NCBI GenBank assembly: GCA_025465355.1
Contig: JAODNN010000028.1
Span: forward strand, 1-64,000
Origin: Blastococcus sp.
Lineage (GTDB): Bacteria > Actinomycetota > Actinomycetes > Mycobacteriales > Geodermatophilaceae
Length of the DNA stretch: 64,000 nt
Direction: 5' to 3'
Below, one piece after another: positions 1 through 7,242 of the stretch; position 1 is the first letter of the stretch, and each line of letters starts with the position of its first letter. Both the position numbers and the translations under genes were made by a program. The notes under the pieces are model-generated. The model was not told where the DNA came from. It searched no databases and worked only from the letters and a program-made list of their open reading frames with translations.

Positions 1-924
1 CTCGTGCCGTTCGGTCCGGACGAGAGCGAGCCGCTCAACGGGCTGGCCACCAACGGCGTCGTCTCCCGCACAGTGCGGGACACCGCGGCCATGCTCGACG
101 TGCTGATCGGGTCCGACGCGATGAGCCCGTTCGCCGCCGCCGTGCCGGACCGGCCGCTGCTCGACCAGCTCGACGAGGAGCCCGAGCCGCTGCGCATAGG
201 GTACACCACCCGCTGCGCCCTCCGTGAGAACGCGCACCCCGAGGCCGTCCGCGCCGTTGAGCACGCGGCGCAGCTGCTCACCGAGCTCGGCCACAAGGTG
301 GAGGGGGTAGACCCACCGCACGACGACCGGCAGCTAGGGCGGGACTTCCTCACCATCTGGTTCGTCCACCAGGCAGTCCTGATCGAGCGGATCAAGCGCG
401 AGACCGGCGCCGGCGACGACGGCTTCGAGCTCGACACGCGCCTCATGGCCGCCTTCGGTCGAACCTTCAGCGCGGTCGAGCTGCAGGCTGCGGACGAGCG
501 CCGGCGGGAGTATGTCGCCGCCCTCGCGAACTTCCACGCCGGCTACGACCTGCTCCTGACGCCGACGCTGGGCGAGCCACCCATCCGCGTCGGCTCCCTC
601 GACACTCCCGCGCCGCTGCGCCGGCTGTCCGAGGTTCTGCTGCGCACCCGGACCACCGCGGTGCTGCCGCGGATCGGCATCGTGGACCAGGTCGTCGAGG
701 CGAACCTCCGTTGGGTGCCCTACACCCAGCTCGCCAACATCACCGGCCGCCCGGCGATCAGCCTGCCGCTCTACCGCACGCCTGACGGGCTCCCGATGGG
801 TGTGCAGTTCGTCGGCCGCCTGCGGAGCGAGGGCCTGCTGCTGCGTCTCGCCCGCCAGCTCGAAGCCGCGGCGCCCTGGGCGCAGTATCTGCCTCCGCCG
901 GCCATCGAATCAGCACGCCAGTAG
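1..924 (+). CDS. Amidase (amidase-signature family), 3' part
   Basis: C-terminal 307 codons of an amidase; the reading frame is open at the left edge, so the true start lies outside the window. Family enzymes hydrolyse amides to acid plus ammonia with a Ser-cisSer-Lys triad, which would sit upstream and is not visible. Seen here: the segment GVVSRTVRDTAAMLD that follows the nucleophile region in this family, and the C-terminal block ITGRPAISLPL followed by GLPMGVQFVGR. Substrate cannot be inferred. The stop codon is at 922-924 and no terminator is obvious after it. Confidence 0.9.
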   Translation, partial: LVPFGPDESEPLNGLATNGVVSRTVRDTAAMLDVLIGSDAMSPFAAAVPDRPLLDQLDEEPEPLRIGYTTRCALRENAHPEAVRAVEHAAQLLTELGHKVEGVDPPHDDRQLGRDFLTIWFVHQAVLIERIKRETGAGDDGFELDTRLMAAFGRTFSAVELQAADERRREYVAALANFHAGYDLLLTPTLGEPPIRVGSLDTPAPLRRLSEVLLRTRTTAVLPRIGIVDQVVEANLRWVPYTQLANITGRPAISLPLYRTPDGLPMGVQFVGRLRSEGLLLRLARQLEAAAPWAQYLPPPAIESARQ

Positions 925-1396
925 CCGTGGCCGCTCCGTGACCGACACCTGCAGCCGACCTCAGGCCGCGTAACACCACGCACGGGTGGGGTGGGGCTTT
1001 CCCCGAAATGCTCACCCGCAGGTCAGAGCGCGGTCATCGGCTGTGCGGGGGGATCACGTCGCGGAGGGCTGGGTTGACGACCCGCCAGGGGGCCTCCACG
1101 GCGTCCCGTCCGGCCAACAGCAGCTGGTCGCCATCCAGCACGGGCCGGCTCCTTCAGCTGCGGGAAGGCGAGAACGGGCCGAGGATGCCGTGCGGGGTCA
1201 GCCACGGCCTGCGCGGCGCACCGCGGGCACGGGGGCTCACCCGCGAGGGATGAGGCCGCGCAGCCCGCCGCTGTTCCACGCTTGGTCGTCCGGTGGCTCG
1301 CGGGACGATCGGCCCGGTTCGGGGAGGCAGCACGGGGCAGCCGTGCCCTCCGGGTCGCCCGCCCGTCGCACCAGAGTCTGACGGGAGAACGCCGAC
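925..1396. other. Intergenic region with a gene remnant
   Basis: 472 bp between the amidase and the ferredoxin fusion gene. Apart from the short minus-strand glucose-6-phosphate dehydrogenase remnant listed separately I see no gene, RNA or clear promoter. GGGAGA ends about 9 bp before the ATG at 1397 and is the likely ribosome binding site of the next gene. Confidence 0.5.
1034..1141 (-). pseudogene. Remnant of glucose-6-phosphate dehydrogenase C-terminus
   Basis: A 35-codon minus-strand frame opening with GTG and reading VLDGDQLLLAGRDAVEA, then PWRVVNPALRDVIPPHSR and a stop. It resembles the last residues of actinobacterial glucose-6-phosphate dehydrogenase (zwf), where a GDQxLFxRxDxVEAAWR(V)xxP block precedes the C-terminus. 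An in-frame stop lies just upstream and no other zwf sequence is nearby, so this is read as a scrap left by deletion or transfer. The alternative is a very small expressed ORF, since GGAG sits before the GTG. The assignment is by motif memory only. Confidence 0.45.
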
Positions 1397-3010
1397 ATGA
1401 AACTCGTCGTCGACCTGACCCGGTGCCAGGGCTACGCACAGTGCGCCTTCCTGGCTCCGAACGCCTTCACCATGCACGGCGACGGAGAGGCCCTGCTCTA
1501 CGACCCCGAGCCCAGCGACGATCTGCGCGAGCGGGTGCTGCGGGCGGCGGCGGCCTGCCCGGTGCAGGCCATCGTCCTCGACCGGGGACCCGTCGAGGAC
1601 GGCAGTCAGCGGGCCGCCGCTGCCGCGGCGCGCCGCGGGGACATGGACGAGGAGTTCCTGCGGACAGGGCGGATCGTGATCGTCGGGGCGTCGCTGGCTG
1701 GGACGCGGGCCGCCGGGGCGCTTCGCTACCAGGGATTCACCGGTTCGCTCACCCTGATCGGTGACGAATCCGCCGAACCCTACGACCGCCCGCCGCTGTC
1801 GAAGCAGGTGCTGGAGGGGTGGGTGCCGGCCGAGCACACCGGGCTGCCGCGCCGCGACGCGATCGAAGCCGACTGGCGGCTGGGTGTGGCGGCCACCGGG
1901 CTGGACCTGGCCGCCAAACAGGTCCGCCTGGCCGACGGCTCCTCCGTCGGCTTCGACCGGCTGCTGATCACGACCGGGGTGCGGGCCCGGCCGTGGCCGA
2001 ATCCGGACGAGGCGGCGCTGGACGGGGTGCTCGTGCTGCGCACCCGCCAGGACGCCGACCGGCTGCGGCGACTGTTCGCCGCGCGGCCGAACCGGGTGCT
2101 GGTCATCGGCGCCGGGTTCACCGGCTCGGAGGTCGCCTCCGTCTGCCGCGAGCTCGACGTGCCGGTCACCGTGGCCGAGGCGGGCCCGGCTCCGCTGGTA
2201 GCCGCCCTGGGCGGCGGGATCGGCGCGATCGCGGCGGACATGCACCGCGAGGCCGGCGTCGACCTGCGCTGCGGCGTCATGGTCACCGCGCTGGAGGGCG
2301 AAAACGGCCGGCTGCGCCGCGCCCGGCTCTCCGACGGCAGCACCCTGGATGTCGACGTGGCGGTGGCTGCGCTCGGCGGCGTCCGCAACGTCGACTGGCT
2401 GGAAGGCTCCGGGCTGGCGGCCGGCCCGTGGGGGGTCGCCTGCGACGCCGGCTGCCGCGCCTTCGACGCCAACGGCCTGGTCACCGACGACGTCTTCGTC
2501 GCCGGCGACGTCGCCCGCACCCCGCAGCCGCTGTTCGGCTACGAGCTGCTCGCCCTCGAGCACTGGGGCAACGCGGTCGCCCAGGCCGAGGTCGCCGCCC
2601 ACAACATGATCAGCGACGAGGCGCACCGCTGGCCGCACCTGGCCCTGCCGGTCTTCTGGTCCACCCAGTTCGGCACCGAGATCAAGTCGGTCGGGGTGCC
2701 GAACATCGCCGATCAGGTCGTCGTCGCCCAGGGTTCGGTGGCCGACCGCCGATTCGTCGCCACCTACGGCCGGCGTGGCCGCCTGGTCGGCGCGGTCACG
2801 TTCGACCAGTCCAAGTGGCTGGAGTTCTACGGCCGGCAGATCGAACGGGGTGCAGCCTTCCCGCCCGCCTCCCGCACCGTCGACCAACCCGACCGGCTGC
2901 AGCCGTCCGCCGCCGAGTTCCCCACCCGGCCGATCCCCACCCAGGACGCCACGGTCGTGCTCACCGGCCACGACCCCGCCGAACGGCGCGCCACCCTGCT
3001 GCCGAGCTGA
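1397..3010 (+). CDS. Fused [3Fe-4S] ferredoxin / FAD-dependent ferredoxin reductase
   Basis: A single 537-residue protein with two redox modules. Residues 1-65 form a bacterial [3Fe-4S] ferredoxin: Cys10 and Cys16 in the CX5C motif CQGYAQC, and Cys54 in ACPVQA. Residues 91-500 form an FAD/NAD(P)H ferredoxin reductase of the rhodocoxin/putidaredoxin reductase type, with the FAD motif IVIVGASLAG, a second Rossmann motif VLVIGAGFTGSE and the FAD-binding VFVAGDVAR. The linker is Ala/Arg-rich, and Met83 could once have started a separate reductase. The cytochrome P450 gene begins 55 bp downstream, so this protein very probably passes NAD(P)H electrons to that P450. ATG at 1397 has GGGAGA upstream. 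Confidence 0.93.
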   Translation: MKLVVDLTRCQGYAQCAFLAPNAFTMHGDGEALLYDPEPSDDLRERVLRAAAACPVQAIVLDRGPVEDGSQRAAAAAARRGDMDEEFLRTGRIVIVGASLAGTRAAGALRYQGFTGSLTLIGDESAEPYDRPPLSKQVLEGWVPAEHTGLPRRDAIEADWRLGVAATGLDLAAKQVRLADGSSVGFDRLLITTGVRARPWPNPDEAALDGVLVLRTRQDADRLRRLFAARPNRVLVIGAGFTGSEVASVCRELDVPVTVAEAGPAPLVAALGGGIGAIAADMHREAGVDLRCGVMVTALEGENGRLRRARLSDGSTLDVDVAVAALGGVRNVDWLEGSGLAAGPWGVACDAGCRAFDANGLVTDDVFVAGDVARTPQPLFGYELLALEHWGNAVAQAEVAAHNMISDEAHRWPHLALPVFWSTQFGTEIKSVGVPNIADQVVVAQGSVADRRFVATYGRRGRLVGAVTFDQSKWLEFYGRQIERGAAFPPASRTVDQPDRLQPSAAEFPTRPIPTQDATVVLTGHDPAERRATLLPS

Positions 3011-3065
3011 CCGGCGGCACGACCACCCCCAGTCCCAGAGCCCGTGCCCGATGGAGGTCACCGTC

Positions 3066-4331
3066 ATGGTCACGACCGCGCCGCCCAGCGTCTTCGCGCA
3101 GATCCTCGACTACGCCAACCGTGCCGACCCGTATCCGCTCTACGCCGAGCTCCGCAAGACCCCGGTGGCCCGGCAGGACGACGGCAGCTACGTCGTCTCC
3201 ACCTACCAGGAGATCGTCGACCTGCTGCACGACCCGCGGATCAGTTCCGACGCGCGCGACGCCGGCGCAGCCGACGCCGGCGAGGACCCATCGGGGGTTC
3301 CGCCGGCGTTCATCCGCACCGACCCGCCCGAGCACGACCGGCTACGGCGCATCGTGAACCGCCACTTCGGCCCGCCGCACACCCCGGGTCGGGTCGACGG
3401 CATGGTCCCGGACCTGCGCCGGCTCGTCACCGGGCTGATCGACGGCCTCGCGGGTCAGCCGGAGGTGGACATCGTCGACCAGTTCGCCTACCCGTTCCCG
3501 GTGACGGTGATCTGCGAGCTGCTCGGGGTGCCCCGCGAGGACGAGCCCCGCTTCCAGGTCTGGGCTCAGGCCCTCGTGGACGCGCTCGACCCGGGCACCG
3601 GGGACCCCGCGGAGCGGGAGCGCAAGCGGGCCGCCGCCACGACCGAGATGGGCCTGTACCTCGCCGGTCTGGTCGAGGCCCACCGCAGATCACCCGGCCC
3701 CGACCTGCTCTCCGCGCTGGCCACCGACGACGGCCCGGAGGGCCGCCTGACCGACATCGAACTGCTGGCCGCCGCCACCCTGCTGCTGGTCGCCGGGCAC
3801 GAGACCACCGTCAACCTGATCACCAACGGTGTGCTCACCTTGCTGCGCCACCCCGAGGTGCTCGAACGGCTGCGCCGCGACCCCGACCTGGCCATCCACC
3901 TGGTCGAGGAGCTGCTGCGCTACGAGCCGCCCGTGCACTTCCTGCCGAACCGGCACGCCCTCGACGACATAGAGATCGCCGGCACCACCATTCGGGGGGG
4001 CGCCGAGGTCGTGCTGGTCCTCGCCGCCGGGAGCCGCGACCCCGAGCACGTCCACGACCCCGACCGCTTCGATCCCGATCGGTTCAACCCCGACCGCTTC
4101 GGCCTCGCCCGGGACAGGGATCAGCACCTCGGCTTCGGTGGCGGCATCCACTACTGCTTCGGCGCCCCGCTGGCCCGGCTGGAGACCCAGATCGCCCTGG
4201 CCGAGCTGGCCCGCCGGCTGGTCAACCCGCGCCTGGTCGTCGACCCTCCGCCGTACCGGACCAACCCGGTCCTGCGCGGCCCGCGCCACCTGCATGTCGC
4301 AATCGACGACATCACCCCCGCCCCGGACTGA
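3066..4331 (+). CDS. Cytochrome P450
   Basis: Soluble bacterial P450 of 421 residues. Visible hallmarks: I-helix AGHETT at about 243-248, K-helix E282-x-x-R285, and the heme loop FGGGIHYCFG with Cys364 as axial thiolate ligand. It should insert one oxygen atom into an unknown small molecule using electrons from the adjacent ferredoxin/reductase fusion. The start at 3066 is preferred over the in-frame ATG at 3051 because GGAGGT ends 7 bp upstream of it. Probably co-transcribed with the fusion gene. The downstream neighbour is convergent. Confidence 0.95.
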   Translation: MVTTAPPSVFAQILDYANRADPYPLYAELRKTPVARQDDGSYVVSTYQEIVDLLHDPRISSDARDAGAADAGEDPSGVPPAFIRTDPPEHDRLRRIVNRHFGPPHTPGRVDGMVPDLRRLVTGLIDGLAGQPEVDIVDQFAYPFPVTVICELLGVPREDEPRFQVWAQALVDALDPGTGDPAERERKRAAATTEMGLYLAGLVEAHRRSPGPDLLSALATDDGPEGRLTDIELLAAATLLLVAGHETTVNLITNGVLTLLRHPEVLERLRRDPDLAIHLVEELLRYEPPVHFLPNRHALDDIEIAGTTIRGGAEVVLVLAAGSRDPEHVHDPDRFDPDRFNPDRFGLARDRDQHLGFGGGIHYCFGAPLARLETQIALAELARRLVNPRLVVDPPPYRTNPVLRGPRHLHVAIDDITPAPD

Positions 4332-4733
4332 CAGGCACGTGCCCGACGTGCCGGCCGGCGAGGGTGGTCGCGCTGGTGACGGGGGTGAGGGGCTGCCGTT
4401 CGGTGTGCACCGGTTTGTGCCAGCGCTCTTGCTCAACATCTGGCTGCTCACCGCCCTGGGCATGGCTGGACACGCCTTGAAGGGCGGGATGACGGCGGCT
4501 GGCAGAGAACGCCAACGGCCGAAGACACGTGCAGGTTCCCCCCAACCTGGGTTTCGGGGAACCATCCCCAGGTCTTCAGAGAACCCATGGGTGAGTTGGG
4601 TGGGATGTTGAGGTGGTGTCCGCAGTTCCACGAATGCCGTGGTCCACGAGGTCATTCCGCGAATGGGCGCGTGCCGCAGCACCCAACCGCACCTGGGACA
4701 GCACCGTCTGCGAGATGTCCCCGAGCTCTCGGG
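4332..4733. other. Convergent intergenic region, nothing assignable
   Basis: 402 bp between the 3' ends of the P450 gene and the tetR gene. Open frames exist on both strands but none has family motifs. I found no strong hairpin followed by a U-tract. Confidence 0.4.
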
Positions 4734-5399
4734 TCAGGACTCGAGCAGTTGGCCGCTCATCCCGCGGAACAGGCACTCCCCGTAGTCCTCGATGCTCCAT
4801 CCCCGCTGGCACACCAGCAGGTCGTAGAGCTCCGGGGACGTGTACGTCCACAGAACGTCGCGGATCTGCTCGACGGTGAGGTCGCGGCGCAGGCCGGCGT
4901 GCGCGGTCAGCCGTTGGGCGTTGACCGCCATGCGCGCCAGTCGCTCGGCGGCGACCTCCTCGAGGAGTGTGGCCAGGGTCCGCTCTGTCGCGGCGGCCGA
5001 CCGGACGAGCAGCATGATCGGCGAGACCCGTGGGGCCACCTCCGTTGCGAGCCGACTCCATTCGCGCAGCAGCGACCGGGCATCGAGGGTGCCGGCCGCT
5101 ACCACGTCCGAGCGATCCGGCGCCGGGACCGGACCCGCGCCCAGCAGCCCGCGACGCTGGATCTCCCGTACCAGGCCGGCCTTGCCGCCGAAGCTCTTGT
5201 AGATCAGTTCCGCCGAGACGCCGGCTGCACCAGCGACCGCGGCCACGTTGGTTGCCGCGTAGCCGTCGGCCAGGAACAGGCGCTCGGCGGCCTCGAGGAC
5301 CCTCTCTCGGGTCCGCGCGGCCTCGGCTCTCCGGCCGGAGGCGTCGTAGGGCCTGGCCTTGACGCCCGGTGCGGGCAGGTCCATGCTCGCCGCATTCAT
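4734..5399 (-). CDS. TetR-family transcriptional regulator
   Basis: A 221-residue TetR-type repressor. Residues 20-75 carry the helix-turn-helix: TRERVLEAAERLFLADGYAA followed by VAAVAGAAGVSAELIYKSFG. The rest is a helical ligand-binding domain. It is divergent from the SnoaL-NmrA pair with only 31 bp between start codons, so it probably controls that operon and itself. The start is set at ATG 5399, where a TACAGT box lies 8 bp upstream and no Shine-Dalgarno is seen, as expected for a leaderless message. In-frame alternatives are 5384 and 5432, the latter overlapping the neighbour's ATG. Confidence 0.85.
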   Translation of the reverse strand: MNAASMDLPAPGVKARPYDASGRRAEAARTRERVLEAAERLFLADGYAATNVAAVAGAAGVSAELIYKSFGGKAGLVREIQRRGLLGAGPVPAPDRSDVVAAGTLDARSLLREWSRLATEVAPRVSPIMLLVRSAAATERTLATLLEEVAAERLARMAVNAQRLTAHAGLRRDLTVEQIRDVLWTYTSPELYDLLVCQRGWSIEDYGECLFRGMSGQLLES

Positions 5400-5407
5400 T
5401 ACGGGGG

Positions 5408-5413
5408 ACTGTA
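5408..5413 (-). promoter_or_regulatory. Putative -10 box of the tetR gene
   Basis: Minus-strand TACAGT (actgta on plus) ends 8 bp before the ATG at 5399, a spacing typical of leaderless actinobacterial genes. No good -35 box is visible. The box lies inside the 31-bp gap shared with the divergent gene. Confidence 0.3.
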
Positions 5414-5430
5414 GCGAAACGAGGTCCGTC

Positions 5431-5841
5431 ATGGATCCAGCCGGGGTGCTCCATCGCCTGGAGAGGGCGACGAACGACCACGACCTCGAGGCGCTCGTCG
5501 AGTGCTTCGCCGAGGACTACCGCAACGAGACGCCGGCGCATCCGGCGCGCGGGTTCCACGGTCGTGAGCAGGTGCGCAGCAACTACCGGCAGCTCTTCGC
5601 CGGCATCCCCGACCTTCGCGCCCGCGTCCTGCGCTCGGCTGAAGACGGTGCCGTCGTCTGGAGCGAGTGGGAGATGTCCGGCACCCGCCGCGACGGTGCC
5701 GACCACCTCATGCGTGGCGTGGTGATCTTCGAGGTCTCCGAGGAACGAGCTACGTGCGCCCGCTTCTACCTGGAGCCGGTCGACCGCGGCGACGGCGACG
5801 CCGATGCGGCGGTCCGGGAGATAGCGGGGGTGACGTCGTGA
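5431..5841 (+). CDS. SnoaL-like (NTF2-fold) protein
   Basis: A 136-residue cone-fold protein of the SnoaL/NTF2 group: an N-terminal helix (HRLERATNDHDLEALVECF), then DDYRNETPAHPARGFHGREQ-like strands and LRARVLRSAEDGAVVWSEW. Members are isomerases, cyclases, hydrolases or pure binding proteins, and no particular activity can be read here. ATG at 5431 has GAGGT 5 bp upstream. Its stop overlaps the GTG of the next gene (GTGA), so the two are translationally coupled. The divergent TetR gene is the likely regulator. Confidence 0.8.
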   Translation: MDPAGVLHRLERATNDHDLEALVECFAEDYRNETPAHPARGFHGREQVRSNYRQLFAGIPDLRARVLRSAEDGAVVWSEWEMSGTRRDGADHLMRGVVIFEVSEERATCARFYLEPVDRGDGDADAAVREIAGVTS

Positions 5842-6641
5842 TCCTCGTCGCCGGTGGCACCGGCCGGCTGGGCACCGAACTCGTCCGGCGCCTCGTCGAC
5901 CGCGGCGAGTCGGTCCGCGTGCTCACCCGCGACCCGAAACGGGCGACCCACTTGCCGACGGTCGACGTGGTGGTCGGCGACGTCCGGCGTGCGGGGGACG
6001 TCGCCGCCGCGGTCCGCGGTGTCGAGGCGGTGGTGTCCGCCGTCCACGGGTTCACCGGCCGCGGGGTGAGCCCGGCATCGGTGGACCGGGACGGCAACGC
6101 CTGCCTCATCCGGGCAGCCGCAGCGGTGCGCGCGCACATCGTCCTGCTGTCGGTCGTGGGTGCCTCATCGGCGCATCCGCTGGAGCTGTTCCGGATGAAG
6201 GCAGCAGCGGAGGACCTGCTGCGCCAGACCACCGTGCCCTGGACCATTGTGCGGGCCGGCGCCTTCCTCGAGCTGCACCAGGACCTGATGCGGCGCACCG
6301 CCGGACGATCCGGACGACCCGTGGTCTTCGGCCGCGGGCACAACCGCATCGCCTTCGCGTCCGTCCCCGACGTCGCCGCGACCGTGGACCGGGCTCTGGC
6401 CGACTCGTCCTACCGTGGCCGGGTCGTCGAGGCGACCAGCGGGACGCTGACGTTCGACGAACTCGCCGCCCGGATGGAACCAGAGCTCGGGCCGGGCTCC
6501 CGACGCCCGCGACACGTGCCGCGGCCGGTCCTGCGTCTGCTGGCCACAGCCGGCGGCACCGTCCCCGGCCGACAGGCGGCGGCAGCCCTCGTCATGGACA
6601 CCGAAGAGTTCACCGCCGGAGTCGCGGAGCCGCTCCGATAG
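5838..6641 (+). CDS. NmrA-like NAD(P)-binding protein
   Basis: A 267-residue atypical short-chain dehydrogenase fold. It begins VILVAGGTGRLGTELVRRL, the NAD(P)-binding GGTGxxG motif at residues 6-12, and continues with a DV..GDVRRAGDV strand typical of NmrA/complex-I NDUFA9-like sugar-nucleotide or quinone-type oxidoreductases. No YxxxK catalytic pair is evident. Start GTG 5838 overlaps the upstream stop by 4 bp. A strong hairpin terminator follows 24 bp after its stop. Confidence 0.85.
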   Translation: MILVAGGTGRLGTELVRRLVDRGESVRVLTRDPKRATHLPTVDVVVGDVRRAGDVAAAVRGVEAVVSAVHGFTGRGVSPASVDRDGNACLIRAAAAVRAHIVLLSVVGASSAHPLELFRMKAAAEDLLRQTTVPWTIVRAGAFLELHQDLMRRTAGRSGRPVVFGRGHNRIAFASVPDVAATVDRALADSSYRGRVVEATSGTLTFDELAARMEPELGPGSRRPRHVPRPVLRLLATAGGTVPGRQAAAALVMDTEEFTAGVAEPLR

Positions 6642-6665
6642 GCCCCGGCGAACGGGCCGCAGCGA

Positions 6666-6699
6666 GAACCGCCCCGGACCTCGAGGTCCGGGGCGGTTC
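6666..6699. terminator. Perfect hairpin terminator between NmrA gene and ssrA
   Basis: A 34-nt perfect inverted repeat with 17-bp arms, GAACCGCCCCGGACCTC and its complement, with no loop bases in between. It lies between two convergent transcription units and can stop transcription from both sides. It has no U-tract, as is common in actinobacteria. Confidence 0.8.
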
Positions 6700-6746
6700 G
6701 TCATCTGCGAAGAGTCTCCGCACAATCTGCGAAGACCTCCAGGTAG

Positions 6747-7122
6747 GGGTGGAGGTGGCGGGAATCGAACCCGCGTCCTCCGGCGCAACACCAGGGCTTC
6801 TCCGAGCGCAGTTCGCACTGCCTCTGCTCGACCCCACCGATCATGCGAACAAGTCGGTGTGACGGGCCCAGTCGCTGTGAGATGTCCCGTGCACGCCCGC
6901 GACCGGCACACACAGTGAGTCATCTAGCTGATGCCAGGATCCGGGCCGATGACAAACCCGGGCTGACAGACTCGCCTAGCTGCGATTAGGCAGCGAGAGC
7001 GAAGTCGCGCTGATCAGAGTCGGCGCTTGTGTTTTTTGCAACGGATGGTTAACGAGCTCATCGTTGCCTTCCTCGGCTCGCTTCCCCTGGCCTCACGACC
7101 GAAGTCGAGACCATTCACCCCC
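6747..7122 (-). ncRNA. ssrA: Transfer-messenger RNA (tmRNA)
   Basis: tmRNA rescues stalled ribosomes and tags incomplete proteins for proteolysis with SmpB. The mature 5' end GGGGGUG (7116-7122) pairs with CACCUCC at the 3' end (6751-6757), and the T-arm shows GGUUCGAUUCCC. The resume codon GCA is at 7037-7039 and the tag frame (6986-7039) encodes AKNTSADSDQRDFALAA then UAA, matching the actinobacterial pattern ending ALAA. After the discriminator A the DNA reads CCC, not CCA, so the terminal A would have to be added after transcription. The partner gene smpB lies about 5 kb upstream on the same strand. Confidence 0.97.
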
Positions 7123-7139
7123 TGTGTAGTTGTGCAGCC

Positions 7140-7145
7140 AGTCTA
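7140..7145 (-). promoter_or_regulatory. Candidate -10 box of ssrA
   Basis: Minus-strand TAGACT lies 17 bp before the mature tmRNA 5' end, which is made by RNase P processing, so a start slightly upstream is expected. The -35 region is not convincing. Confidence 0.3.
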
Positions 7146-7200
7146 ACGGGACCAGCGCCCGATGTGTTCCCCCCGATCGGGTCCCGCGAGTTGATCATCG

Positions 7201-7242
7201 CGAGCCTGCGAGCGGCGGGGGGGCAGCGGGGTCCTCTCTCAG
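7201..7242. repeat. REP-like intergenic repeat, copy A (corA 3' end)
   Basis: Read on the minus strand it runs CTGAGAGAGGACCCCGCTGC, a C-run, CGCCGCTCGCAGGCTCG. Nearly the same 41-42 nt occur at 52738-52778. The corA stop codon TGA is the element's own TGA, and in copy B the Flp-like gene's stop is the same TGA, so the element abuts or supplies the ends of genes. C-rich and G-rich parts (including the GGGGGG further down) could form a terminator-like hairpin. Confidence 0.65.

Noticed and set aside
1154-3073. Long minus-strand open frame (639 codons) opposite the ferredoxin fusion
   Set aside because: Composition is Gly/Arg/Asp-rich with no family motifs, and it is the complement of a clear gene. 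High GC makes such antisense frames common.
4576-4733. Minus-strand stretch DISQTVLSQVRLGAAARA near the tetR 3' end, reminiscent of transposase
   Set aside because: Too short, no catalytic residues, no terminal inverted repeats. I could not tie it to a named insertion-sequence family.
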